5,336 nucleotides of DNA from positions 1-5,336 of the forward strand of contig JAWXTR010000136.1 in NCBI GenBank assembly GCA_044433365.1. Direction: 5' to 3'. The DNA comes from CAMQVM01 sp044433365. GTDB lineage: Bacteria; Bacteroidota; Bacteroidia; Bacteroidales; Rikenellaceae. The translations under genes were made by a program, and so were the position numbers. This document shows positions 1 to 5,336 of this stretch, piece by piece; within the stretch, counting starts at the first letter, position 1, and each line of letters opens with the position of its first letter. Below the pieces are notes generated by a model. The model saw nothing but the letters and a program-made list of their open reading frames with translations. It was not told the origin of the DNA and ran no database searches.

Positions 1-93
1 GATATTTTTCACTATTAAATCTCAATATAGAACCACTATATTTTCGATTCAATAGCAAAAAATCTCATCTCCAATAGCACTTTTAAAAATACA

Positions 94-189
94 CCAATAA
101 TTATTTTACCCTACTTATTAGAACTCCCCATAAAAAAGATAAATAATAAATTTCTGCCAATATTATTAGAACTCCCCAATAATTATTGG
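94..189. repeat. 12-base perfect inverted repeat in the ugd leader
   Basis: CCAATAATTATT at 94-105 is the exact reverse complement of AATAATTATTGG at 178-189. The arms enclose both direct copies of the 16-base TTATTAGAACTCCCCA motif. The right arm is also half of a local hairpin (156-190), so in RNA it could pair with either partner but not both. The arms are almost all A/T, so chance occurrence is not negligible and stability would be modest. Confidence 0.45.
115..132 (+). repeat. Short dispersed motif, copy A
   Basis: The sequence TTATTAGAACTCCCCATA matches, over all 18 bases, the reverse complement of 4169-4186 in front of fcl. Its first 16 bases recur at 163-178. It lies 73 bases upstream of the ugd start. 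The run CCCC stands out in DNA this rich in A and T. It could be a protein-binding site, an RNA element or a short dispersed repeat; the sequence alone does not decide. Confidence 0.6.
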
Positions 190-190
190 C
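156..190 (+). promoter_or_regulatory. Hairpin carrying motif copy B, upstream of ugd
   Basis: The second copy of TTATTAGAACTCCCCA is at 163-178, 48 bases after copy A. It sits inside an inverted repeat. Bases 156-162 (GCCAATA) pair with 184-190 (TATTGGC), then 163-167 pair with 178-182 with T183 bulged. This leaves a ten-base loop (AGAACTCCCC) that displays the conserved part of the motif. The stem ends 15 bases before the ugd ATG, so it could affect translation or transcript start or stability. The structure is visible; a regulatory role is inferred. No T-run follows, so it does not look like a simple terminator. Confidence 0.45.
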
Positions 191-205
191 ATTAATCGCT
201 ATATT

Positions 206-1528
206 ATGAAAATAGTAATTGTAGGTACAGGATATGTAGGATTGGTAACTGGTAGCTGTTTTGCTCAGATGGGTACTGATGTGACCTGTATAGATATAGA
301 TGAAAAAAAGATTGAGAGTTTAAAAAACGGTATAATTCCGATTTTTGAGCCTGGACTTGATGAGTTGGTTTCAAGAAATGTGGCTGAAGGGCGACTAAAA
401 TTTTCTACCTCTCTAAAAGATAATCTTGATGGTGCACAGCTAATTTTTTCAGCTGTTGGAACTCCTCCCGATGAGGATGGTTCAGCCGATTTGCAATATG
501 TAATGGAGGTGGCTCGAACAGTGGGGCGTTATGCTAACGATTATTTTGTATTGGTTACAAAATCGACAGTTCCAGTGGGCACAGTTGCCAAGGTTAGAGA
601 TGTGTTGGAGAGTGAGATAAAAAATCGTGGCATTGAGTTGGAGTTTGATGTAGCTTCCAATCCCGAATTTTTAAAAGAGGGTGCAGCGATTAAAGATTTT
701 ATGACCCCCGATAGAATTATTATAGGCGTAGAGAGCGATAGGGCAAGAAAATTGCTAGATAAACTCTATAAGCCATTTATTTTAAATCGCTATCGTATCT
801 ACTTTATGGATATACATTCGGCAGAGATGACAAAATATGCCGCAAATGCTATGCTTGCCACTCGTATTTCGTTTATGAACGAAATAGCAAATCTTTGTGA
901 GCTGGTTGGAGCAGATGTAGAGCAGGTAAGAAAGGGTATTGGAGCCGATGCACGTATCGGTTCTAAATTTTTGTATGCAGGTGCAGGTTATGGAGGGTCG
1001 TGTTTCCCAAAAGATGTTAAGGCTCTATCTCGAATAGGCAAGGAGAATGGATTTTCGATGCAAATTATAGATGCAGTTGATAGTGTCAATGAGCAGCAGA
1101 AGTTTGTAGTGTTTAAAAAGCTATTAAACGCCTTTGGAGGCAATCTAAAAGGGCGAAGAGTTGCTCTTTGGGGACTATCTTATAAGCCTGAAACCGACGA
1201 TATGCGTGAAGCTCCATCGTTAGTTGTAATTAGAGAGCTGCTCGGTGCAGGTGCTATAGTACAAGCTTATGACCCTGTAGCCATAGATGCTACTCGCAAA
1301 ATTATAGGCGATTCGATAATCTTCTCTTCAAGTGTTGTAGATGCTGTAAAGGGAGTAGATGCAGTGATTTTAATGACAGAGTGGCGACAATTTAGAATTA
1401 TTGATTGGGTAAAGATAAAATCTTTGATGGTAGGCGATGTTGTTGTTGATGGACGAAATATCTACGATGAAGCAGAGGTTAAAGAGCAAGGTTTCCGATA
1501 TTATAGAATAGGAAAAACTGTTTATTAA
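206..1528 (+). CDS. ugd: UDP-glucose 6-dehydrogenase
   Basis: This cytoplasmic enzyme oxidises UDP-glucose to UDP-glucuronate with two NAD+, supplying acidic sugar for capsule or LPS. The 440-residue protein is full length for the UDP-glucose/GDP-mannose dehydrogenase family. The N-terminal Rossmann domain shows GTGYVG at 7-12 and an acidic residue, D30, where NAD ribose binds. KSTVPVGT lies at 119-126 and SNPEFLKEG at 151-159. The central domain has TKYAANA at 209-215, with the conserved K210 and N214. The catalytic cysteine is C266 in GGSCFPKD (263-270), followed by D270. The C-terminal UDP-binding domain runs from about 315 to 430, with LWGLSYKPETDDMREAPS at 321-338. The ATG start places the GxGxxG motif at the usual distance from the N-terminus; no Shine-Dalgarno sequence is visible, as is common in Bacteroidota. 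UDP-ManNAc or GDP-mannose dehydrogenase is the main alternative, but the motif wording fits UDP-glucose best. Confidence 0.95.
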   Translation: MKIVIVGTGYVGLVTGSCFAQMGTDVTCIDIDEKKIESLKNGIIPIFEPGLDELVSRNVAEGRLKFSTSLKDNLDGAQLIFSAVGTPPDEDGSADLQYVMEVARTVGRYANDYFVLVTKSTVPVGTVAKVRDVLESEIKNRGIELEFDVASNPEFLKEGAAIKDFMTPDRIIIGVESDRARKLLDKLYKPFILNRYRIYFMDIHSAEMTKYAANAMLATRISFMNEIANLCELVGADVEQVRKGIGADARIGSKFLYAGAGYGGSCFPKDVKALSRIGKENGFSMQIIDAVDSVNEQQKFVVFKKLLNAFGGNLKGRRVALWGLSYKPETDDMREAPSLVVIRELLGAGAIVQAYDPVAIDATRKIIGDSIIFSSSVVDAVKGVDAVILMTEWRQFRIIDWVKIKSLMVGDVVVDGRNIYDEAEVKEQGFRYYRIGKTVY

Positions 1529-1590
1529 TTTTTTGTATTTCACACCAAATACTCTTAGGTTTTTTGCTCGATTTGAAATGTAAATTTAGT

Positions 1591-2652
1591 ATGAAACAGA
1601 AGAGAAAGGAGGAAAAAGAGTTAGATTTAATCGAAATTGCTCAATATATATGGCATAGACGTAAATTATTGATACAATGGTTGGTAGTAGGTGTAGTTTT
1701 AGGTGTAGTAGTGGCATTTTCAATACCCAAAAGCTATGTTTCTACCGTAAAATTTGCAACCGAATCTAAGCAGCAGAGTAGTGGTTTGTCGCAGCTAGGA
1801 GGATTAGCAACGATGATGGGTGCTACTGGTGCGGTTACTACTAGCGGTATTGATGAGAATTTATACCCCGAAATTTTAAAATCATCTCCATTTCTAATGG
1901 AATTTTCAGATATAGAGGTGGAGTATAATAGTGAAAAAATATCGTTAAAGAGCTATCTTTTAGAGTTTCAGAAAAAAGCTTGGTGGAGCTATATTTTTGC
2001 ACTTCCAGCAAAGTTGATATCTTTTTTAAGTAATAAAGATAGAGAGCAAAGAGGGGTAGAAAAAGATAGTTTTCGTCCAAATTCCAATCAGTTAGATTTT
2101 GAAAAGCAACTTTCATCGTCGATATCTATAAATCAAGACAAAAAGACAAATTTGGTTGAGATTACAGTTAGGGAGCAAGATGGAGAGATTGCTGCGGTTT
2201 TGGCAGATTCAATAATTTCGAAGTTACAGAAATATATGACACTCTACTTTACCTCCAAAACTCGCAGTGAGCTTGAGCAGAGTGAGCAGATGTTGGAAAA
2301 GGCAAAAGCGGACTATTATAGTGCTGATACAAACTATGCTCAAGCATTAGATCGTAATCAAAACCTTAGCTCTACTCTTGCAAAGGCTCGACTTAGCAGG
2401 ATGGAAAATGAGCGAGATTTAGCATTTAATATCTATGAGCAGATAGCTACGAAAGTGGAGATGATACGAATAAAAATTTATGAGCAGACACCAATAATGA
2501 CAATAATTGAGCCAGCACGTGTGCCTTTGCATGCTGCAGAGCCAGATAAAAAGGTGATAATAGTGGGATTTATATTTTTATCACTATTTTTGTCAATAAT
2601 TTGGCTTGTTATGCAGATATTTTTAAGGGGGAGTTCAAAAGAAATTTTTTAA
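1591..2652 (+). CDS. wzz: Wzz-type polysaccharide chain-length regulator
   Basis: This is an inner-membrane polysaccharide co-polymerase that sets the chain length of O-antigen, capsule or exopolysaccharide. The 353-residue protein has the family's layout: a charged cytoplasmic N-terminus with the Wzz motif region (DLIEIAQYIWHRRK, 12-25), a first membrane helix at about 26-45, a long periplasmic part rich in predicted coiled coil (about 215-295), a proline-rich segment (P308, P312, P318) and a second membrane helix at about 322-344. The short C-terminal tail has no Walker motifs or tyrosine cluster, so no BY-kinase domain is fused. I chose the ATG at 1591. A TTG at 1564 would add nine residues, but they do not resemble the family start. 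The gene begins 62 bases after ugd and ends 48 bases before gmd, so co-transcription is plausible. The exact polymer controlled cannot be read from the sequence. Confidence 0.88.
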   Translation: MKQKRKEEKELDLIEIAQYIWHRRKLLIQWLVVGVVLGVVVAFSIPKSYVSTVKFATESKQQSSGLSQLGGLATMMGATGAVTTSGIDENLYPEILKSSPFLMEFSDIEVEYNSEKISLKSYLLEFQKKAWWSYIFALPAKLISFLSNKDREQRGVEKDSFRPNSNQLDFEKQLSSSISINQDKKTNLVEITVREQDGEIAAVLADSIISKLQKYMTLYFTSKTRSELEQSEQMLEKAKADYYSADTNYAQALDRNQNLSSTLAKARLSRMENERDLAFNIYEQIATKVEMIRIKIYEQTPIMTIIEPARVPLHAAEPDKKVIIVGFIFLSLFLSIIWLVMQIFLRGSSKEIF

Positions 2653-2700
2653 AAATTCCCTTATTATAATTCCCATATAAGAGACCTAAAATATAAAACT

Positions 2701-3840
2701 ATGGAAAAAGTAGCATTAATTACAGGAATAACAGGACAAGATGGAGCATATCTTGCCGAATTTTTGTTAAAAAAAGGATATATAGTACATGGTATTAAAC
2801 GTCGTTCATCGTTGTTTAATACTGAGCGAATCGACCACCTCTACGAAGATCCACACGTAGATGGGCGTAAACTGTTTCTTCATTATGGCGATATGACCGA
2901 CTCTATGAACCTAACAAAGATAATTGGAGAGGTAAAACCCGATGAAATCTACAATCTTGCAGCTATGAGCCACGTAAAGGTGTCGTTTGATATGCCTGAA
3001 TATACTGCCGACTCCGTAGGGTTAGGAACACTAAGAGTTTTGGAGGCGGTACATCTACTAGGTCTATCCCAAAAATGTAGAATATACCAAGCCTCTACCT
3101 CAGAGCTTTATGGACTAGTACAAGAGACTCCACAGAGCGAAACAACCCCCTTTTACCCTCGTTCACCCTATGCAGTGGCAAAGATGTATGGCTATTGGAT
3201 TACAGTAAACTACCGTGAAGCGTACAATATGCACGCCTCGAATGGTATTCTATTCAACCACGAAAGCCCTATGCGTGGCGAGACGTTTGTAACTCGAAAA
3301 ATTACACGTGCAGCTTCTAAAATTGCACTTTCGCAACAAGATGTATTATATTTAGGAAATCTATCTTCAGAGAGAGATTGGGGGCATGCCAAAGATTATG
3401 TTGAGGCGATGTGGCTAATCCTACAACAACCCACACCATCCGATTATGTAATAGCAACAGGTGTCACCACAAAGGTTCGAGAGTTTGTACGTATGTCGTT
3501 TGCTTATTTAGGTCTAAATTTACGCTTTGAGGGTGAGGGAGTCGATGAAATTGGAATTTTAGAGAGTGTAGATGGTAAGGTTTTTGAGATTAGAGTAGGG
3601 CAGAGCTGTAGTTTAGAGTTAGGTGCTGTTTTGGTACGTGTAGATTCTCGCTATTTTCGACCTACAGAGGTTGAGACTCTTACTGGTAATCCTCGAAAAT
3701 CTAAGGAATTGTTGGGCTGGGTTCCAAAGTATGATTTAAAAGCTCTTGTCGAAGATATGATGGAAAACGATATTAAGCTGATGAAAAAAGATAGCTACTT
3801 AAAAAAGGGTGGATATAAGGTTGTTAACTATTTTGAGTAA
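2701..3840 (+). CDS. gmd: GDP-mannose 4,6-dehydratase
   Basis: Gmd converts GDP-mannose to GDP-4-keto-6-deoxymannose, the first step to GDP-L-fucose, in the cytoplasm. The 379-residue protein is full length for this extended short-chain dehydrogenase. It shows the NADP-binding TGITGQDG at 8-15, the RR segment GIKRRSS at 31-37 typical of the family, the catalytic T133 and E135 (STSELYG), and Y157 and K161 in YAVAK. FNHESP...RGETFVTRKITRA lies at 186-204; M191 stands where many homologues have arginine. RDWGHAKDY and RYFRPTEVETL further along are also characteristic. The ATG puts the glycine motif at its usual place. The downstream partner fcl encodes the next enzymes of the pathway but is 379 bases away, an unusually wide gap for this pair. 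Base composition changes abruptly near 3475: the 5' part is C-rich, the 3' part G-rich. The reading frame is intact. Confidence 0.96.
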   Translation: MEKVALITGITGQDGAYLAEFLLKKGYIVHGIKRRSSLFNTERIDHLYEDPHVDGRKLFLHYGDMTDSMNLTKIIGEVKPDEIYNLAAMSHVKVSFDMPEYTADSVGLGTLRVLEAVHLLGLSQKCRIYQASTSELYGLVQETPQSETTPFYPRSPYAVAKMYGYWITVNYREAYNMHASNGILFNHESPMRGETFVTRKITRAASKIALSQQDVLYLGNLSSERDWGHAKDYVEAMWLILQQPTPSDYVIATGVTTKVREFVRMSFAYLGLNLRFEGEGVDEIGILESVDGKVFEIRVGQSCSLELGAVLVRVDSRYFRPTEVETLTGNPRKSKELLGWVPKYDLKALVEDMMENDIKLMKKDSYLKKGGYKVVNYFE

Positions 3841-3860
3841 TGCCAATAAAGGGCATGAAA

Positions 3861-3940
3861 AACCTTCTTCCGCTTTTTGCGAGCGGAGCGAAGCCGTGAG
3901 TGGAAACGAACGATTTTTGCCAGCCCTTTGGGCGTGCTTT
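3861..3940. repeat. GC-richer block, probable dispersed repeat
   Basis: By my count 43 of these 80 bases are G or C (54%), against markedly AT-rich flanks. It contains CCGCT (3870-3874) pairing with AGCGG (3882-3886), and GCCC (3923-3926) pairing with GGGC (3930-3933) across TTT. One translated frame reads ERSEAVSGNERFLPAL, a wording I associate with spurious short proteins in Bacteroidales genomes. That would fit a dispersed repeat, but it rests on memory and needs a search. No protein role is proposed. Confidence 0.4.
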
Positions 3941-3953
3941 TTCCAAAAAAGCA
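3923..3953 (+). terminator. Possible terminator hairpins after gmd
   Basis: A GCCC-TTT-GGGC hairpin (3923-3933) is followed at once by a second one: TGCTTTTT (3935-3942) pairs with AAAAAGCA (3946-3953) around a CCA loop. The first stem is short, only four base pairs, and the T-run after it is five bases within GTGCTTTTT. The position, 83 bases after the gmd stop, suits an end of transcription, which would leave fcl needing its own promoter. The fit to an intrinsic terminator is weak. Confidence 0.3.
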
Positions 3954-3988
3954 TTAACAAAAGTTATTTTTATATAACTCAGATTGCA

Positions 3989-4008
3989 AAAATAGCTCAA
4001 AATAGCTC
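3989..4008 (+). repeat. Ten-base tandem repeat, two units
   Basis: AAAATAGCTC occurs twice in direct succession, at 3989-3998 and 3999-4008, followed by a run of A. It is too short for a confident interpretation. It may be a slippage product or simply a sign that this interval is under little constraint. Confidence 0.5.
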
Positions 4009-4060
4009 AAAAAATTCAAACCTTTATTCGCATGAGTAATTAAAAATTAATAATGAGGTG

Positions 4061-4132
4061 CTTCGATAACATAGTAGAGACGATAGGTCTATCGTCTTCG
4101 ATAACATAGTAGAGACGATAGGTCTATCGTCT
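4061..4132 (+). repeat. Exact 35-base tandem duplication of a GTAG-headed palindrome
   Basis: Bases 4061-4095 and 4096-4130 are identical, and two further bases continue the match in part to 4132. Each unit carries GTAG (4074-4077; 4109-4112) followed by a perfect hairpin: AGACGATAG, a GT loop, then CTATCGTCT (4078-4097; 4113-4132). The linker before each GTAG is TCGATAACATA. A GTAG tetranucleotide directly 5' of a palindrome is the hallmark of REP elements moved by RAYT (Y1/HUH) transposases. The same head and the same stem edge (AGAYG...CGTCTG) recur downstream of fcl at 5200-5225. Perfect identity points to a recent duplication. The REP assignment is inferred; no transposase gene is in the window. 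Confidence 0.8.
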
Positions 4133-4145
4133 GTAATCGAGCAAA

Positions 4146-4163
4146 GAAGTTAATGGGAACTTC
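4146..4163 (+). repeat. Six-base-pair hairpin upstream of fcl
   Basis: GAAGTT (4146-4151) pairs perfectly with AACTTC (4158-4163) around the loop AATGGG. The right arm belongs to TGGGAACTTCTAA (4154-4166), which resembles TGGGGAGTTCTAA (4171-4183) at 11 of 13 positions, so a degenerate second copy of the ugd-leader motif may overlap this hairpin. It is short, and chance is possible. Confidence 0.35.
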
Positions 4164-4168
4164 TAAAA

Positions 4169-4190
4169 TATGGGGAGTTCTAATAATTGG
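4169..4190 (-). promoter_or_regulatory. Short dispersed motif, copy C, inverted, before fcl
   Basis: The minus strand reads TTATTAGAACTCCCCATA over 4186-4169, identical to copy A at 115-132. Adding 4187-4190 gives CCAAT before TATTAG, which resembles CCAATATTATTAG at 157-169 except for a two-base gap. It ends 29 bases before the fcl ATG. Found before both ugd and fcl, the motif may mark a shared control site; equally, it may be the inverted end of a segment that spans ugd, wzz and gmd. Confidence 0.55.
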
Positions 4191-4219
4191 TTTTATTCGA
4201 TTTTTAAAAAATAATTTAG

Positions 4220-5143
4220 ATGGATTCAAAAATATATATTGCAGGGCATCGTGGGATGGTTGGAAGTGCTATTTTGCGTAATTTAGAGGCTAGAGGATAC
4301 ACAAACTTTCTGCTTCGTACTCATGCCGAATTAGATTTAACCGACCAAAAAGCTGTTTTTCGCTTTTTTGAGGTAGAACGCCCCGAATATGTCTATTTGG
4401 CTGCTGCAAAGGTTGGTGGAATTGTGGCAAATAACGACCACCCAGCTCAATTTTTGTATGAAAATATGATGATTGAATTTAATGTAATTCATGCAGCCTA
4501 CACCTTTGGCGTTAAAAAGCTAATGTTTCTTGGAAGCTCTTGCATATATCCAAAATTTGCTGAGCAGCCAATGGCTGAGAGTGCTCTACTAACTGGTGCG
4601 TTGGAGCCTACAAACGAGGGGTATGCAATTGCTAAAATAGCAGGTATAAAGATGTGCGACTACTACCGCAAAGAGTATGGTGCCGACTTTGTAAGCGTAA
4701 TGCCTACTAATCTATATGGTACGGGCGATAACTACGACCTTACCTCTTCTCATGTGCTTCCTGCATTAATTAGAAAGTTTCATGAAGCAAAGGCTGCAGG
4801 TAAAAAAGAGGTGATTCTTTGGGGTAGTGGCTCTCCATATAGAGAATTTATGCATGCCGACGATATGGCAGATGCAACGGTATTTTGTATGTTAAATTAT
4901 TCTGATTATGGTCATGTAAATGTGGGAGTATCTTCTGAATTGACTATAAAAGAGTTAGCTGAAAAGATAAAAAAAGTGGTAGGATTCAATGGTGAGATTG
5001 TGTGGGATAGCACAAAACCCGATGGAACACCACGAAAACTTATGGACTCTTCAAAACTCTATGCAATGGGCTGGAAACCTACAATCTCTTTGGATGCTGG
5101 CATTGAGCGCACCTATAGAGAATTTATTGAGTCGTTAGTTTAA
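4220..5143 (+). CDS. fcl: GDP-L-fucose synthase
   Basis: Also called wcaG, this bifunctional 3,5-epimerase/4-reductase turns GDP-4-keto-6-deoxymannose, the Gmd product, into GDP-L-fucose using NADPH. The 307-residue protein starts with the very typical AGHRGMVGSA (8-17), the NADP-binding glycine motif. The catalytic set is in place: S106 and C108 in FLGSSCIYPK (103-112), Y135 and K139 in EGYAIAK (133-139), and H178 in SSHVLPAL (176-183). MPTNLYG at 161-167 and WGSGSPYREFMHADD further on are also signatures of the family. The length is slightly under that of the E. coli enzyme (321 residues), with no catalytic segment lost. The ATG places the glycine motif properly; no Shine-Dalgarno sequence is seen. 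It belongs functionally with gmd but is separated from it by a repeat-rich interval, so it may have its own promoter there. Confidence 0.96.
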   Translation: MDSKIYIAGHRGMVGSAILRNLEARGYTNFLLRTHAELDLTDQKAVFRFFEVERPEYVYLAAAKVGGIVANNDHPAQFLYENMMIEFNVIHAAYTFGVKKLMFLGSSCIYPKFAEQPMAESALLTGALEPTNEGYAIAKIAGIKMCDYYRKEYGADFVSVMPTNLYGTGDNYDLTSSHVLPALIRKFHEAKAAGKKEVILWGSGSPYREFMHADDMADATVFCMLNYSDYGHVNVGVSSELTIKELAEKIKKVVGFNGEIVWDSTKPDGTPRKLMDSSKLYAMGWKPTISLDAGIERTYREFIESLV

Positions 5144-5199
5144 GTTTTTAGGCTCATTCTCAAAATCTGTTGTCATTAATTAAAATTTATAGCTCAGCA

Positions 5200-5225
5200 G
5201 TAGAGATGTAGCCCTGCTACGTCTG
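5200..5225 (+). repeat. GTAG-headed palindrome (REP-like), plus-strand copy
   Basis: GTAG (5200-5203) is followed by AGATGTAGC (5204-5212), a CCT loop and GCTACGTCT (5216-5224). These arms form a nine-pair stem with one G-T pair. The GTAG head and the AGAYG...CGTCTGTAA edges match the tandem units before fcl, while the inner stem differs. It begins 57 bases after the fcl stop, where an RNA hairpin could end or protect the transcript. Confidence 0.7.
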
Positions 5226-5283
5226 TAACACAAATCGTTATATTTTAAAAAAAAAGGTTTAAAACAATTCGGGGTGTTGTTTT

Positions 5284-5309
5284 CAGACGTAGCAGGGCTA
5301 TGTCTCTAC
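5284..5309 (-). repeat. GTAG-headed palindrome (REP-like), minus-strand copy
   Basis: Read on the minus strand, 5309-5284 matches 5200-5225 at 24 of 26 bases, both differences lying together next to GTAGAGA. The hairpin is 5285-5305 with an AGG loop on the plus strand and one G-T pair. With the plus-strand copy it makes an inverted pair separated by 58 bases, the arrangement of a BIME (paired REPs). The whole 5200-5309 segment could fold into one 26-base-pair arm. Confidence 0.7.
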
Positions 5310-5336
5310 CTGTGCGGTGTTATGTTTAAAAAAGGG

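Larger units (their letters stand above)
3841..4219. other. Repeat-rich non-coding interval between gmd and fcl
   Basis: I see no believable gene in these 379 bases. In order they hold a small hairpin at the gmd stop (ATGCC 3840-3844 with GGCAT 3852-3856), a GC-richer block (about 3861-3940), an A/T hairpin (3935-3953), a weak inverted repeat (AGTTAT 3962-3967 with ATAACT 3974-3979), a ten-base tandem repeat (3989-4008), an exact 35-base tandem duplication (4061-4132), a six-base-pair hairpin (4146-4163) and the inverted copy of the ugd-leader motif (4169-4190). The interval looks like accumulated repeat elements inserted between two genes that normally abut. Any promoter for fcl would have to lie here, but I cannot point to a convincing Bacteroidota -33/-7 pair. 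Confidence 0.7.

Noticed and set aside
37..44. TATATTTT as a Bacteroidota -7 promoter element for ugd
   Set aside because: No TTTG-like -33 element stands about 19-21 bases upstream, and such strings are common in DNA this AT-rich.
303..309. Seven-A run in ugd (and another in gmd at 2769-2775) as a phase-variation site
   Set aside because: Both frames are intact, and runs of this length are expected in AT-rich coding DNA.
1564..1590. TTG start giving wzz nine extra residues
   Set aside because: The added residues are unlike Wzz N-termini, and an ATG follows at 1591 at a normal distance from the first membrane helix.
1606..1612. AAGGAGG, a perfect Shine-Dalgarno match inside wzz
   Set aside because: No ATG, GTG or TTG in frame follows at a suitable distance; it arises from Lys/Glu codons in the charged N-terminus.
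1841..2116. 91-codon minus-strand reading frame
   Set aside because: It lies wholly inside wzz on the opposite strand, with no recognisable domain; it is a shadow of the real gene.
2638..2665. A/T inverted repeat across the wzz stop as a terminator
   Set aside because: The pairing is imperfect and has no G-C-rich stem; the short gap to gmd favours read-through.
3210..3392. 60-codon minus-strand reading frame
   Set aside because: It lies wholly inside the conserved core of gmd; shadow frame.
3809..4039. 76-codon plus-strand reading frame starting at GTG
   Set aside because: It overlaps the 3' end of gmd in another frame and runs through repeat DNA; its low-complexity C-terminus is not protein-like.
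4061..4132. CRISPR array
   Set aside because: There are only two units in direct contact with no unique spacers, and the repeat is palindromic in the manner of a REP; no cas gene is present.

Overview
The window is AT-rich DNA carrying four plus-strand genes for nucleotide-sugar and surface-polysaccharide work. In order they are UDP-glucose 6-dehydrogenase, a Wzz-type chain-length regulator, GDP-mannose 4,6-dehydratase (gmd) and GDP-L-fucose synthase (fcl/wcaG). The style suggests a member of the Bacteroidota, probably Bacteroidales: no clear Shine-Dalgarno sequence stands before any start, the intergenic DNA is very AT-rich, and the Wzz and Gmd proteins have a Bacteroidota look. This placement is an inference from reading, not a database match. 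The window is a piece of a capsule, exopolysaccharide or O-antigen locus; no flippase, polymerase or glycosyltransferase gene is visible in it.

Layout: 1-205 is non-coding and holds two copies of a short repeat plus a hairpin just before ugd. ugd (206-1528), wzz (1591-2652) and gmd (2701-3840) follow with gaps of 62 and 48 bases and may be co-transcribed. A 379-base non-coding stretch (3841-4219) then separates gmd from fcl. It holds a GC-richer block, hairpins, an exact 35-base tandem duplication and a third, inverted copy of the short repeat. fcl is at 4220-5143. The tail (5144-5336) is non-coding and carries two head-to-head copies of a GTAG-headed palindrome.

How the genes work together: Gmd and Fcl act in sequence to turn GDP-mannose into GDP-L-fucose. 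Ugd turns UDP-glucose into UDP-glucuronate, a sugar donor and a precursor of other acidic sugars or pentoses. Wzz, in the inner membrane, would set the length of the finished chains. A polymer containing fucose and uronic acid (or a derivative) is a reasonable guess.

The genes themselves are ordinary. The unusual material lies between them: (i) at least four REP-like GTAG-palindrome units, two in tandem and two as an inverted pair; (ii) a 16-18 base motif found twice before ugd and once, inverted, before fcl; (iii) two mutually exclusive pairings possible in the ugd leader; and (iv) an abrupt change of strand composition inside gmd. I did not find a clear new enzymatic or defence system.
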